Assembly (NCBI GenBank): GCA_031277685.1
Contig: JAITLV010000056.1
Coordinates: 1 to 64,000 of the forward strand
Source of the DNA: Sphingobacterium sp.
GTDB lineage: Bacteria > Bacteroidota > Bacteroidia > Sphingobacteriales > Sphingobacteriaceae
Direction: 5' to 3'
Length of the DNA stretch: 64,000 nucleotides
How positions within the stretch are numbered: position 1 is the first letter of the stretch; the number at the start of each line of letters is the position of its first letter. The notes below the pieces were generated by a model. The model saw only the letters and a program-made list of their open reading frames with translations, made no database searches and had not been told where the DNA came from. A program made the translations under genes and the position numbers. This document shows positions 1-8,154 of the stretch, in pieces.

Positions 1-279
1 CTTAATGACCTTTATAAAGAATTTAATGCAAATGTAGAATCGGAAGCCCTTATTGTTTGTCTTAAGGATTCGTTGGATCTGAATTCAGAGATAGAAATCT
101 ACGGAATCGAAGAAACTGATGGAGACCTTATTTTTGAAAAGGATGGAAACAAGTATGTAGAATTGTTTCCTTTAGATTCTGTTCAAGAAATGGTTGGTGA
201 ATATGTTGATACCTATAAGGGAATTTCAAATACTGAAATTGCGGAAAGACTTTTGGATTATAGACTAAATGATGCATAA
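1..279 (+). CDS. SUKH-like immunity protein, C-terminal part (5' truncated by window edge)
   Basis: The frame is open from base 1 to a TAA at 277-279; no ATG lies in the visible part, so the start is upstream of the window. The 92 visible residues match the C-terminal half of the 181-residue protein at 1507-2052: both have F-N-x-N-x-x-S-E-A-L-I, S-L-D-L, a Y-x-x-LFPLD block, and end in the same RLLDYRLNDA tail. The two are clearly paralogues. By that relationship it is probably a SUKH (SMI1/KNR4)-like protein; this superfamily is common among bacterial toxin-immunity proteins. The role is inferred from family and context. Nothing catalytic is visible. Confidence 0.7.
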   Translation, partial: LNDLYKEFNANVESEALIVCLKDSLDLNSEIEIYGIEETDGDLIFEKDGNKYVELFPLDSVQEMVGEYVDTYKGISNTEIAERLLDYRLNDA

Positions 280-310
280 TTTATATTATAGCAACTCTTA
301 AACTAACACT

Positions 311-943
311 ATGACAACATACAAGGAGGTTGAAATATTTGTAAACAATAATAATGTTGAAACCAAAGGACTAAAGCCTCATTTGGACAAAGAAATCAGG
401 CTTGTTATTGGTGATAATCAACAAAAAGATTATGTAGACATTATTAAATATATTGTTGATTATATTATTGAGAATAAACCAGCCATTTCTGAAAATCAAA
501 ATATAGGATATTATTCATGGCTTTTGCAATTTCGGATAGAAGATGAAAATTATTATGACCTATTCGAAGTAAACGCTGATGGCAGTGGTTTTAATAAAGG
601 ATGTGATGCGGCTATTTCGGTGATTAGAAAACAGTCAGAGCTTTGTTCTCATTATGGATTGCCTGTACAATTTCCAAATTTTAATCAGTCCGTTGTTATA
701 TTAGATGGTGTTTACGAAGGAAAAGATATAGAAGGAATTAGATATGATTCACCCCAGAACGAGAGTGGTTGGTATCTTATCACAGATGATTATAATGACG
801 ATATTAAGTCATTAAAAGTTGTGCATTTTTATCATGTCGCTTTTGCACGTCCTGATATTTTGAAATATTTAGCCCTGCCATTTGGTCATAGATTTCGAAT
901 GAGAAATAATACAGTTGAGATAGTAAAGGATGAAGTAGATTAA
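311..943 (+). CDS. DUF2185 / Imm33-like immunity protein
   Basis: A 210-residue soluble protein with no signal peptide. The C-terminal third (about residues 125-205) has the layout of DUF2185/Imm33-like domains: a V-x-L-D-G segment, a G-W-Y-L-I-T-D-D strand, an H-x-x-H-V-A-F-A-R-P-D-I segment, a short L-x-L-P-x-G-H-x-F-R motif, then an acidic end. The N-terminal 120 residues are not recognised. It starts 31 bases after the preceding SUKH-like gene and is followed by an intrinsic terminator, so it closes a short transcription unit. Members of this family are usually found as immunity genes next to polymorphic toxins; no toxin is in this window, so the cognate toxin is unknown. Family assignment is by pattern recognition only. 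Confidence 0.6.
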   Translation: MTTYKEVEIFVNNNNVETKGLKPHLDKEIRLVIGDNQQKDYVDIIKYIVDYIIENKPAISENQNIGYYSWLLQFRIEDENYYDLFEVNADGSGFNKGCDAAISVIRKQSELCSHYGLPVQFPNFNQSVVILDGVYEGKDIEGIRYDSPQNESGWYLITDDYNDDIKSLKVVHFYHVAFARPDILKYLALPFGHRFRMRNNTVEIVKDEVD

Positions 944-986
944 TATATCGTTTATTAACCAATTAAAATTAAAAAAATCTTGTATT

Positions 987-1014
987 AAAGAGCTGCTTGT
1001 CAAAGCAGCTCTTT
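987..1014 (+). terminator. Rho-independent terminator hairpin
   Basis: Perfect 12-bp inverted repeat: AAAGAGCTGCTT at 987-998, loop GTCA, and its complement at 1003-1014. It lies between the DUF2185-like gene and the DMP19-like pseudogene. There is no long T run on the plus strand, so the strength is uncertain. Confidence 0.6.
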
Positions 1015-1027
1015 AAAAAACAATATT

Positions 1028-1499
1028 ATGAATGCGGAGAATTTAATAGAAAAAAACTTACTTAGATGCTACCAAAGGAATTGAAGAAGAATGGTTTTTT
1101 AGCGAAGTGCCACACTGGTATAGTTATGTTATCAACCTACCAAAAAACTTACAAGTAACATATTTAACAGTTATATTGGAAAATCAGGTTTTAAATGGTG
1201 GGTTTCATCAATATTTTGCAAATTCATACGGACAGTTTGCAAAGTAGACAATAGATGCTCTTATAGAAATAGGCGCATTTAAAAAATCCAATTTATTGGA
1301 TAAAGCTTTGAAGATTGTGCAAGACCAAAGTATGAGTGATAGTGAATTTCGGAAGGAACTAATGAACAAAACGCTTAAGAAACTTTTCATAGATGATGAT
1401 CTATTTGCTCCTTTAGAAGAACTTGATGATATATATTACGATATTGAGGATGAAGATATTTCAGATTTATTGGGTAAGCATCTTAAGAAAATATTTTAA
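1028..1499 (+). pseudogene. DMP19/DUF4375-like protein, broken by a frameshift and a stop codon
   Basis: Three parts of one protein can be read. An ATG at 1028 opens MNAENLIEK, then the frame is lost at a run of seven A (1050-1056); with six A the reading continues as T-Y-L-D-A-T-K-G-I-E-E-E-W-F. That second frame runs through the DMP19/DUF4375 signature (L-N-G-G-F-H-Q-Y-F-A-N-S-x-G at about 1191-1232) to an in-frame TAG at 1245-1247. The same frame then continues without another stop to 1499. The undamaged product would be about 157 residues. DMP19-like proteins occur as DNA-mimic or immunity proteins; this copy is almost certainly inactive. ATG codons inside the last part (1296) could only give a 67-residue fragment. 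Confidence 0.75.
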
Positions 1500-1506
1500 A
1501 TAAATT

Positions 1507-2052
1507 ATGATGGGTTTAAATTTTAAATATCCTGACGATTACTTATCACATTTAAGTAGATTAGAAGATTATGAAATATCATCGGATGCTGGATACATTG
1601 AGTTTTTTCCTTTAAATGAGTTAGAGAAAATTAGTGAGGAATATGAAACATCAGTCAATGTTCCAAATTACATTGCAATTGGTATAAATGGAGGAGGTGT
1701 TGGAATATTTATAAATAAAAATAATATGAATTTAACAGAATTAGTACAATACCTATTAGACCCTGAAAGTTTGGGATTGTTATATCACGAATTCAACGTA
1801 AATCCCGACTCTGAAGCTCTTTTGATATATCTGAAAAGCTCCTTAGATTTGGAGTCCGATATTTCTATATTTGAAATAGAGGAGACTGAGGATATGCTTA
1901 ATTATACAAAAGATGGAATTACTTACTATCAGTTATTTCCACTTGATTATGCTATTGATTTAATTGAATCTGATTTAGAGTTGAAAGATCGAGGGTATTC
2001 TAATGAATACATTGCAAAAAGACTTTTGGATTACAGATTAAATGATGCATAA
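1507..2052 (+). CDS. SUKH (SMI1/KNR4)-like immunity protein
   Basis: A 181-residue, strongly acidic, soluble protein. The N-terminal half has the SUKH pattern: a Y-P-D-D-Y-L opening, an EFFPLNEL strand/helix, a short Y-I-A-I-G-I-N-G-G-G-V-G-I-F-I turn (about residues 55-69), then a helical region. The C-terminal half (about residues 95-181) repeats the design with a second YxLFPLD block and ends in RLLDYRLNDA, as does the partial gene at 1-279. The start is at ATG-ATG 1507/1510, 7 bases after the DMP19-like pseudogene. SUKH proteins commonly neutralise secreted toxins or bind nucleases; the partner here is unknown. The assignment is moderate because it rests on a short motif. Confidence 0.6.
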   Translation: MMGLNFKYPDDYLSHLSRLEDYEISSDAGYIEFFPLNELEKISEEYETSVNVPNYIAIGINGGGVGIFINKNNMNLTELVQYLLDPESLGLLYHEFNVNPDSEALLIYLKSSLDLESDISIFEIEETEDMLNYTKDGITYYQLFPLDYAIDLIESDLELKDRGYSNEYIAKRLLDYRLNDA

Positions 2053-2151
2053 TTGTTTGTTGTTTTATAAGATGAACCTTGTTATTATAGCATCTAATAA
2101 AAAGTAAAATAAAGAATACAATAATTGAAACACCAAGAAAGACGTATTATA

Positions 2152-2391
2152 ATGAATTTAATTGATTTAATAAACTATATTAATGATATTGATGAAGATT
2201 TAATCATTTTTTTGAAAAATATGGATGATACTTTTCAAATTGAAATTCCGGAAGGGATTTTTTATAGTATTAAAGACCTAGGAGAAGGTAATTATTTAAC
2301 GGTAAATGAAAATGGAGAGGTTTATGAACTTTTACATGATCCATATAGTGTAAAAAGGAAAGCTTCTAATATCCACGATCTACTACAATAA
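2152..2391 (+). CDS. Small SUKH-like hypothetical protein
   Basis: The frame opens upstream at a TTG (2125), but the ATG at 2152 is the likelier start and gives 79 residues beginning MNLIDLINYIND. It is acidic and soluble, with the order I-F-Y-S-I-K-D-L-G-E-G-N-Y-L-T-V, then G-x-V-Y-E-L-L-H-D-P-Y, resembling the C-terminal strands of SMI1/KNR4-like proteins. It is the last gene of the immunity array and is followed 16 bases later by a strong terminator. It could be a truncated member of the SUKH family or an unrelated small protein. Confidence 0.45.
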   Translation: MNLIDLINYINDIDEDLIIFLKNMDDTFQIEIPEGIFYSIKDLGEGNYLTVNENGEVYELLHDPYSVKRKASNIHDLLQ

Positions 2392-2407
2392 TAATTTTTA
2401 TTATCTA

Positions 2408-2434
2408 GCCCATCTACATATTAGATGGGCTTTT
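2408..2434 (+). terminator. Rho-independent terminator
   Basis: GCCCATCTA (2408-2416), a 5-base loop, TAGATGGGC (2422-2430), then TTTT. It ends the immunity-gene transcription unit. Confidence 0.8.
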
Positions 2435-2535
2435 AGCTACGCTAACATTCAAAAACTAAAACAATCAAAATGAACTTCGTAGTTTTATTGGTTATAAAAA
2501 AAAATAGAAAAATAGAATTCACGGACAATCAAGAA

Positions 2536-2631
2536 CTAATAGGAAAAACGCATTTTGAAGCAACTAAAGGAATTAAGGAAGAATGGTTTTAAAGTGACGT
2601 TCCGCATTGACATAGCTATGTTGTCAACCTT
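2536..2631 (+). pseudogene. Remnant of a second DMP19/DUF4375-like gene
   Basis: Translated from 2536 this reads L-I-G-K-T-H-F-E-A-T-K-G-I-K-E-E-W-F-stop-S-D-V-P-H-stop-H-S-Y-V-V-N-L. It aligns residue for residue with the N-terminal part of the pseudogene at 1028-1499, including the ATKGI-x-EEWF and S-x-V-P-H cores. Two in-frame stops (the TAA after TGGTTT and the TGA after CCGCAT) and the loss of everything downstream show advanced decay. Confidence 0.65.
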
Positions 2632-2656
2632 TTACTATTGTCCTAGTATCTTGTAA

Positions 2657-2932
2657 TTATAGGAAATTCCAAACTTTGGCAATTGCTTCACTATTATTTA
2701 TATAACTTAGGCCATCATGATTTATAAATTCATTATCATCAAATAATGTTTCAACCTGCATAAAATTATCGAAATTTGCCCGAAGATTATATCTTGCGAA
2801 GATGTTATCATTGATCTACAAAATTAAACCTTTATTATTAAAGTTCCGATACTTTTCTTTACAAGTTATTAGAGTGAAAGATGTAATTACCAATTTGATA
2901 AAAGAATATTTTTTATCGAAAGTAAAATAACA
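2657..2932 (-). pseudogene. Unrecognised degraded ORF on the minus strand
   Basis: Reading the minus strand from 2932 down to the TAA at 2657-2659 gives about 91 codons interrupted by one TAG (complement of 2816-2818). The text is protein-like on both sides: K-Y-S-F-I-K-L-V, then N-N-K-G-L-I-L, stop, I-N-D-N-I-F-A-R-Y-N-L, and it ends E-A-I-A-K-V-W-N-F-L. No start codon is visible at the upstream end. I do not recognise the family. A single stop in a long open stretch in AT-rich DNA is best read as a gene remnant. The rest of 2932-3143 shows nothing I can support apart from being the upstream region of rteC. Confidence 0.4.
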
Positions 2933-3143
2933 TTATAAGCGCACTGGTATATAGGGTGTTATCAAATTTTGATTACCTATCGACGAATTATGATTTTGTG
3001 GCCTCGGATAATTATTCTATTCGTATACTTATTAATTAAAAGAAAAATTATATTGTATTTTTAGTTTTGTTTTCTCCGTCAGTGGGGATATATTTTAAAA
3101 GAGAAACGCTGTGTGGGTGGTTATCATTAAAATATTAAACATC

Positions 3144-3986
3144 ATGAACCAATTTTATAAAAACATTTTATTATCTGTAGAAAAGGAAGAGATAGAGGTG
3201 TCGAGAAGTAAGAAAAGTGTCATTGATGAAGCTTACCATATGGTATTATTTCTGGATCGGACATTGTCCGAATTGAAAGTCAGGATGATATCTACAGGTT
3301 TTGAAAGTATTATGGAGGAGATATTTTTTTTCAAGAATATCAAGCCTCAGATTTTAGGAAAATTAATATTTTACAATAAGATTGTCCGGATTGAATCTTT
3401 CAGCCCCACGAATGCCGATCTAATAGAAACTTACTATACTGAGCAGATCAAAATTCTCAATATAGAATACAAGAAACATATTGTAAACTCAGATTTCTAT
3501 AGTTATTATAGAACAAGGCGTACAGATAAAGATGAGTATTTTTTTCGACTTGGAAACATTAATTATTTTGATGGTCTCAACAGTTTCTTTTTTGAAGTAG
3601 ATAGGGAATTTTCTACTTTTTATGATTTTAAAATAGCTCGGATTTTAGCTTTCGACCTGCTTTATAATTATCTTGATTGCAGGATTGATCCTGAGAAAAC
3701 AAGCCCTATTTATGATCCTGAAATAGCATCAAAAAAGCAATTTTCTTGGACACATTCAAAAAATGCTTTAATTGAATTAATTTATGCTTTACATGTATCC
3801 GGGAGTTTATCTCACGGAAGGGGTAGTCTAAAGAAATTAGGGATTCTATTTGAGGAACTTTTTGAGATTAAGTTAGGTGATATTCATCATGCATTTCATC
3901 AGATGAAATTCAGAGCTGGAGAAAAAGCCAGTTATTTAAATTTTCTAAAAAATTCATTAGAGCAGTATATGGATAAAGATCTCTAA
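3144..3986 (+). CDS. rteC: RteC family regulator
   Basis: A protein of 280 residues from the ATG at 3144; the frame opens at a GTG (3111), but the ATG gives the natural MNQFYKN start. It matches the RteC family: F-F-K-N-I-K-P-Q-I-L-G-K-L-I-F-Y near residue 65, a Y-Y-R-T-R-R-T-D-x-D-E-Y-F-F-R segment mid-protein, an F-D-F-K-I-A-R-I-L-A helix, and an R-G-S-L-K-K-L segment near the C-terminus. In CTnDOT, RteC is a DNA-binding activator of the excision operon, controlled by RteA/RteB. No RteA/RteB or tetQ is in the window, so the upstream signal is unknown here. The next genes (HTH protein, DUF3945 protein, topoisomerase) occupy the place of the RteC-regulated genes of CTnDOT. Confidence 0.85.
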   Translation: MNQFYKNILLSVEKEEIEVSRSKKSVIDEAYHMVLFLDRTLSELKVRMISTGFESIMEEIFFFKNIKPQILGKLIFYNKIVRIESFSPTNADLIETYYTEQIKILNIEYKKHIVNSDFYSYYRTRRTDKDEYFFRLGNINYFDGLNSFFFEVDREFSTFYDFKIARILAFDLLYNYLDCRIDPEKTSPIYDPEIASKKQFSWTHSKNALIELIYALHVSGSLSHGRGSLKKLGILFEELFEIKLGDIHHAFHQMKFRAGEKASYLNFLKNSLEQYMDKDL

Positions 3987-4012
3987 CATAATTAGATACA
4001 TTCATTTTTAGA

Positions 4013-4048
4013 AAGCGGATAATAAGAGATATTATCCGCTTTTTTTTA
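4013..4048 (+). terminator. Rho-independent terminator of rteC
   Basis: AAGCGGATAAT (4013-4023), a 7-base loop, ATTATCCGCTT (4031-4041), followed by a run of T. It lies 26 bases after the rteC stop. Confidence 0.85.
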
Positions 4049-4195
4049 CCAAGTTCTATAAAGTTCTTACCAATTTTTACCTGTCTACAGCAGTGATTTT
4101 TGGAAGAAATTTTAATAAAAAATTCTAAAATAAATTCATTTTTCTTGGTTGGACCTTCTATTACCTTGTATGATTTTGGTTAAGAAGTAGGTCAA

Positions 4196-4220
4196 TTTTG
4201 CTTCATAAACCAAAGCAAAA
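4196..4220 (+). promoter_or_regulatory. Inverted repeat upstream of the helix-turn-helix gene
   Basis: TTTTGCTT (4196-4203) and AAGCAAAA (4213-4220) with a 9-base spacer, ending 9 bases before the ATG of the HTH gene at 4230. Position and symmetry suit an operator or a 5'-UTR hairpin, for example a target of RteC or autoregulation. This is inference from sequence symmetry only. Confidence 0.35.
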
Positions 4221-4229
4221 TAAATTACT

Positions 4230-4526
4230 ATGAATATAGATAGAACTGAATTTCTTGCATGGATGGAGCGTATTAACAAACGCTTTGATATTCTGGCTGA
4301 GGATCTTGAAAAAAGAGAAAAGAAAAGATTGAGTATTGATGGTGAGGAATTGCTGGACAATCAGGATGTCCTTCAGATGTTAAAGATCACATACCGCTGC
4401 CTTCAGCGTTATCGTACTATTGGCAAAATCAAATACTTTACGATCAGCGGAAAAATTTTCTACAAAAGCTCAGACGTGCATCAATTCATCCGTGATTCTT
4501 ATCACGGCGGAAAATTTACGCCATAA
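4230..4526 (+). CDS. Helix-turn-helix (excisionase-like) protein
   Basis: A 98-residue basic protein. Residues about 1-35 form a charged helix (R-F-D-I-L-A-E-D-L-E-K-R-E-K-K-R). Residues about 45-95 are a MerR-type winged helix: L-L-D-N-Q-D-V-L-Q-M-L-K-I-T-Y-R-C-L-Q-R, then I-K-Y-F-T-I-S-G-K-I-F-Y-K-S-S-D-V. This is the layout of the small DNA-binding proteins that follow rteC in CTnDOT-type elements and act in excision or transfer regulation. It stands between rteC and the DUF3945/topoisomerase pair with its own upstream region. The exact role is inferred. Confidence 0.75.
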   Translation: MNIDRTEFLAWMERINKRFDILAEDLEKREKKRLSIDGEELLDNQDVLQMLKITYRCLQRYRTIGKIKYFTISGKIFYKSSDVHQFIRDSYHGGKFTP

Positions 4527-4605
4527 TAGGGACGGTTAGGAACGGACAAAAATATCCGCTGAGATGTATTCTATCTTCGATGCGAATAATCAATAATAAA
4601 ATTTT

Positions 4606-5895
4606 ATGGATGAACAAACTGAACTAACGCAAGAGGTAACCGACAAACAGGAGCCACTCTCAGATATTCTACTCGTTCTTGATAAGAAAAAGAATAGAAT
4701 AGAAGGTGTAAAGGGAGTTGATGAGAATGGCAACCTTGAAACTGTAGAACCAAAAAAGGAAAATTTGTCTGATTTTTTTCGGGTTGATAAGAGGGATGTT
4801 GTAAGCAATTTTTTTTCAAACTTCTGGCGGAGACTCAATGATCCCATGTCATTTAAATTTTTTAGGTCACCCGCAATTGATCTGGATGAAATTGCCAAAA
4901 AGCTACAGGACGCCATTGACCATCCTACACCAGAAGGAAACAAACTCTTGGAGAAATTGGAGGTAAAGTATAACGAAATTAAAAACGATAGTAAAATGGC
5001 AAAACAACAAGAAACAAATCAAGAGCCCACTGAGGCCAATGCAACTCAACAGTACAAGTTTAATCCCGATAAGATAGATTGGGAGGTTGCACGTGTATTC
5101 GGACTAAACCGTGAAGTGCTTGAGCAAACTGGACAATTGGATGGATTGCTCAAGGGGTATAAAAGTGACCGAGTGTTTACGATCAGCGCCAATATAGATG
5201 GTGCTCCTCTTAAAGGAGATGCGCGTCTTGCTTTACGGCAAGTTGATGATAAAGTGCAGATCATGATGAATTTCGTGCGCTATAAGCCCGATCTTGAATC
5301 GCCCTTTTTTGGACACAAATTTACAGAGGAAGACAAGCAGAATCTGTTGACAAAAGGGCACATGGGTCGGGTTGTAGATGTTACCAATTATGAGGATGGA
5401 CAGGCTACTAAAGCCCTTATCAGTTTGGATAGATTTACAAAAGAAATTGTTTCTTATCCGCAGGATTGGATCAAAGTTAAGGAAGACTTTGGCGGCGTAA
5501 AATTAAATGAAACACAAAAACAGGAGCTGCTGGAAGGGAAAGCCGTTTTAATTGAAGGGATGAAAAGAAAAGGAACGGGTGAATTATTTAGCAGATCCAT
5601 ACAGTTCAGTGCCGACGAAAGAAAATTTGTTTTTGTCGAAGATGGTCTAAAGCAGGCACGAGGGGTTTCCAAAGGTATTCCCGAAGAGTTCAGGGGTCGT
5701 GAATTGAGCGAGAAAGATAAAGCTCTGCTAGAAAAAGGAAAGACCGTTTATCTGAAGGATCTCTTAACAAACGATAAAAGTAGACTATACTCCGGAACAC
5801 TCAGCTATAACAAAGAAACTGACGAGTTGAGGTTTGACTACGAAAAACCTAAGAAAGTACAGGAAAATAAGACTACTAAAGGGCAGCGAATGTAA
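4606..5895 (+). CDS. DUF4099/DUF3945 domain protein of the conjugative element
   Basis: A 429-residue soluble protein. Residues about 1-140 are a low-complexity charged leader. From about 145 (K-I-D-W-E-V-A-R-V-F-G-L-N-R-E-V-L-E) comes a DUF4099-type domain, then repeated DUF3945-type units with the pattern L-x-x-x-Q-K-Q-E-L-L-E-G-K-A-V-L-I-E-G-M (about 300), G-x-x-F-S-R-S-I-Q-F-S-A-D-x-R (about 330), and again L-S-E-K-D-K-A-L-L-E-K-G-K-T-V-Y-L-K-D-L (about 365). Such proteins accompany topoisomerase genes in CTnDOT-type elements; the biochemical role is not established. Six bases separate it from the topoisomerase start, so the two are surely co-transcribed. Confidence 0.8.
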   Translation: MDEQTELTQEVTDKQEPLSDILLVLDKKKNRIEGVKGVDENGNLETVEPKKENLSDFFRVDKRDVVSNFFSNFWRRLNDPMSFKFFRSPAIDLDEIAKKLQDAIDHPTPEGNKLLEKLEVKYNEIKNDSKMAKQQETNQEPTEANATQQYKFNPDKIDWEVARVFGLNREVLEQTGQLDGLLKGYKSDRVFTISANIDGAPLKGDARLALRQVDDKVQIMMNFVRYKPDLESPFFGHKFTEEDKQNLLTKGHMGRVVDVTNYEDGQATKALISLDRFTKEIVSYPQDWIKVKEDFGGVKLNETQKQELLEGKAVLIEGMKRKGTGELFSRSIQFSADERKFVFVEDGLKQARGVSKGIPEEFRGRELSEKDKALLEKGKTVYLKDLLTNDKSRLYSGTLSYNKETDELRFDYEKPKKVQENKTTKGQRM

Positions 5896-5901
5896 AAAAC
5901 G

Positions 5902-7992
5902 ATGGTCATGAAAGCAATAATAGCAGAAAAACCAAGTGTTGCATTCGAGTTGGCACGGATTGTAGGAGCCACCGAAAAAAGAGATGGGTATTGTGAAGGA
6001 AACGGCTTTTTGGTAACCTGGGCCTTTGGTCACCTAGTCGGATTAGCAATGCCAGAGGCTTATGGGTTTAAGGGATTCAATCGGGAATCCCTTCCCATTA
6101 TTCCGGAAAAATTTTTATTGAATGTCCGAAAGGTCAAGGCGAATGGAAGTTACATTGATGATCCGGGATCACGGCAGCAACTCGAAATTATCAAATCTGT
6201 ATTTGACAGATGTGACAGTATTATTGTCGCAACCGATGCTGGCCGTGAAGGGGAGGTTATCTTTCGTTATATCTATGAATATCTCGGCTGTCAAAAACCA
6301 TTTGAGCGTCTTTGGATAAGCAGTTTGACTGAAAAGGCAATTATAAATGGTTTAGAAAATCTGAAGGATGGGAGAGTCTTTGACGGACTGTACGAGGCTG
6401 GGAGGGAACGTTCGCAATCTGATTGGCTTATTGGTATCAATTCAACCCAGGCACTTACAATTTCACTTGGGGATGGTCTTTATTCTCTGGGCCGTGTACA
6501 GACGCCTACGTTATCGCTCATCTGTAAAAGATACAATGACCATAAGAGTTTTGAAGTTAAAAACTATTTTCAGATCGAACTTGAACATCAAAAAGAGGGT
6601 ATCGTTTTTAAGAGCTTATCAACTGATAAGTGGGAGGTGAGCAGTAAAACGGAAGCAGTAATCCGTTCCATAGAACGTCAAGGAGCAGCAGAATTAGGTG
6701 ATGTGCAGGTCAAAGCTAGCACAATACAGGCACCACTTTTATTTGATCTTACGGGCTTGCAGAAAGAGGCAAATAAGAAGCTTGGGTTCTCAGCGGAGAA
6801 AACCTTAACTATTGCCCAGGGTTTATATGAGAAGAAATTCATTACTTATCCGCGAACGGGTTCGAAGTATATTACGGAAGATGTTTGGCCTGAGATCCCA
6901 TCGTTAATTATGGCTCTGAAGGTTCGCAATTCTTACAAAGATGCAGTGGATAAGGTAAAGTGGGAACGCTACAATAAGCATATTGTCAATGATGTAAAGG
7001 TCACGGATCACCACGGAATTCTGATTACAGAAAACATTCCAAATGTCCTGGAAGCATCTGAAAATGCATTGTATGATATGATTGCCATGCGCCTTCTCGA
7101 ATCAGTTTCGCCCGTCTGTAATCGGGAAATTACGAACGTCAGCCTATCTGTGCTTCATTATGATTTTGTGTTAACGGCTATTAAGATAATTTCCCCCGGC
7201 TGGAAGCTTATCTGTGGTAATTTTGATGATGAGGAAGAAGATACAGTCCAGGATCTGCCAGCCTTGGAAAAAGGAACTAGCTTAAAGATAGCCAGTACCA
7301 AATTGCTGAGCAAGAAAACGAAGCCACCAGCCTTGTATACAGAAGCCGAACTTTTAGCCGCAATGGAGAATGCAGGAAATACCATTGATAATCTGGAGGA
7401 ACGTAAAGCATTAAAAAGTATTGGAATTGGTACTCCAGCAACCCGGGCCGCAGTTATTGAAACATTATTTGATCGTGGATACGTACAACGAGAAAAGAAA
7501 TCAATAATACCGACCGAAAAGGGATTGCTTGTATACAATATTGTTGGCAATAAAACAATTTCAAATGTTGCTATGACAGCCCAGTGGGAGCTGGCGTTTG
7601 AAAAAATTCAGAACAATGAAATGGATGGGAAACTATTTCATGAAGAATTGGAAAAGCAAACAAAGGATATAACGGGTGAACTGCTCCAGATTCCTTCAGT
7701 GACAACAGCACATTCTGAATTATATTGTCCTAAATGTAGCAGCAAAGTTTATATTAGGGAAAAAGTAGTTAAGTGTTCATCGGATGAATGTGGCTGGGGT
7801 ATCTTTAGAAATGTTTGTGGTGTACAACTATCTTATAAGGAGATTGAAGCACTTTTGACAAAAAAGAGGACTCCGTTAATTAAAAAGATGGTAAGACGGG
7901 ATAAGAAAGTATTTGATGCCTATATCGTTTTGTCCTCTGACGGAACAACAGCATTTGAGCCACAAATTAAGAAAAAAAAGAAATTCAGATAG
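5902..7992 (+). CDS. topB: DNA topoisomerase III (type IA)
   Basis: A 696-residue type IA topoisomerase. The N-terminal Toprim domain shows A-E-K-P-S-V (residues 7-12) and D-A-G-R-E-G-E (112-118). The active-site tyrosine is Y316 in F-I-T-Y-P-R-T-G. G-I-G-T-P-A-T-R-A (about 512) is also typical. The C-terminus carries a C-P-K-C...C-S-S-D-E-C zinc-finger-like segment. It breaks and passes single DNA strands. In CTnDOT the corresponding gene, exc, lies in the excision operon, although topoisomerase activity is not strictly needed for excision. An in-frame ATG at 5908 (MKAIIAEKPS) is an equally plausible start and matches most relatives better. Confidence 0.92.
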   Translation: MVMKAIIAEKPSVAFELARIVGATEKRDGYCEGNGFLVTWAFGHLVGLAMPEAYGFKGFNRESLPIIPEKFLLNVRKVKANGSYIDDPGSRQQLEIIKSVFDRCDSIIVATDAGREGEVIFRYIYEYLGCQKPFERLWISSLTEKAIINGLENLKDGRVFDGLYEAGRERSQSDWLIGINSTQALTISLGDGLYSLGRVQTPTLSLICKRYNDHKSFEVKNYFQIELEHQKEGIVFKSLSTDKWEVSSKTEAVIRSIERQGAAELGDVQVKASTIQAPLLFDLTGLQKEANKKLGFSAEKTLTIAQGLYEKKFITYPRTGSKYITEDVWPEIPSLIMALKVRNSYKDAVDKVKWERYNKHIVNDVKVTDHHGILITENIPNVLEASENALYDMIAMRLLESVSPVCNREITNVSLSVLHYDFVLTAIKIISPGWKLICGNFDDEEEDTVQDLPALEKGTSLKIASTKLLSKKTKPPALYTEAELLAAMENAGNTIDNLEERKALKSIGIGTPATRAAVIETLFDRGYVQREKKSIIPTEKGLLVYNIVGNKTISNVAMTAQWELAFEKIQNNEMDGKLFHEELEKQTKDITGELLQIPSVTTAHSELYCPKCSSKVYIREKVVKCSSDECGWGIFRNVCGVQLSYKEIEALLTKKRTPLIKKMVRRDKKVFDAYIVLSSDGTTAFEPQIKKKKKFR

Positions 7993-8012
7993 TTCATGAT
8001 GATTTGGTGTGG

Positions 8013-8046
8013 AGCCCGGGGTCTTAGTTGACCTCGGGCTTTTTTA
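8013..8046 (+). terminator. Rho-independent terminator after topB
   Basis: AGCCCGGGGTC (8013-8023), a 6-base loop, GACCTCGGGCT (8030-8040) with one mismatched pair, then a T run. It closes the DUF3945-topB unit. Confidence 0.85.
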
Positions 8047-8154
8047 TATGCTCTTTTAAATTGGGAAAATGAAAGAACAAATAGGTAACTAAGTTCCTCT
8101 AAATCGTTTTCACCTGCGACTGTGACTAGGTTTATCCTAATTAATTAAAGTCAC

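Noticed and set aside
4590..4943. A 117-codon minus-strand open frame at the start of the DUF3945 gene
   Set aside because: It covers the real gene start, is Ser/Phe-rich as antisense frames are, and has no homologue I recognise.
7158..7550. A 130-codon minus-strand open frame inside topB
   Set aside because: It lies wholly within the intact topoisomerase gene in the opposite direction, lacks family motifs and is explained by codon bias on the coding strand.
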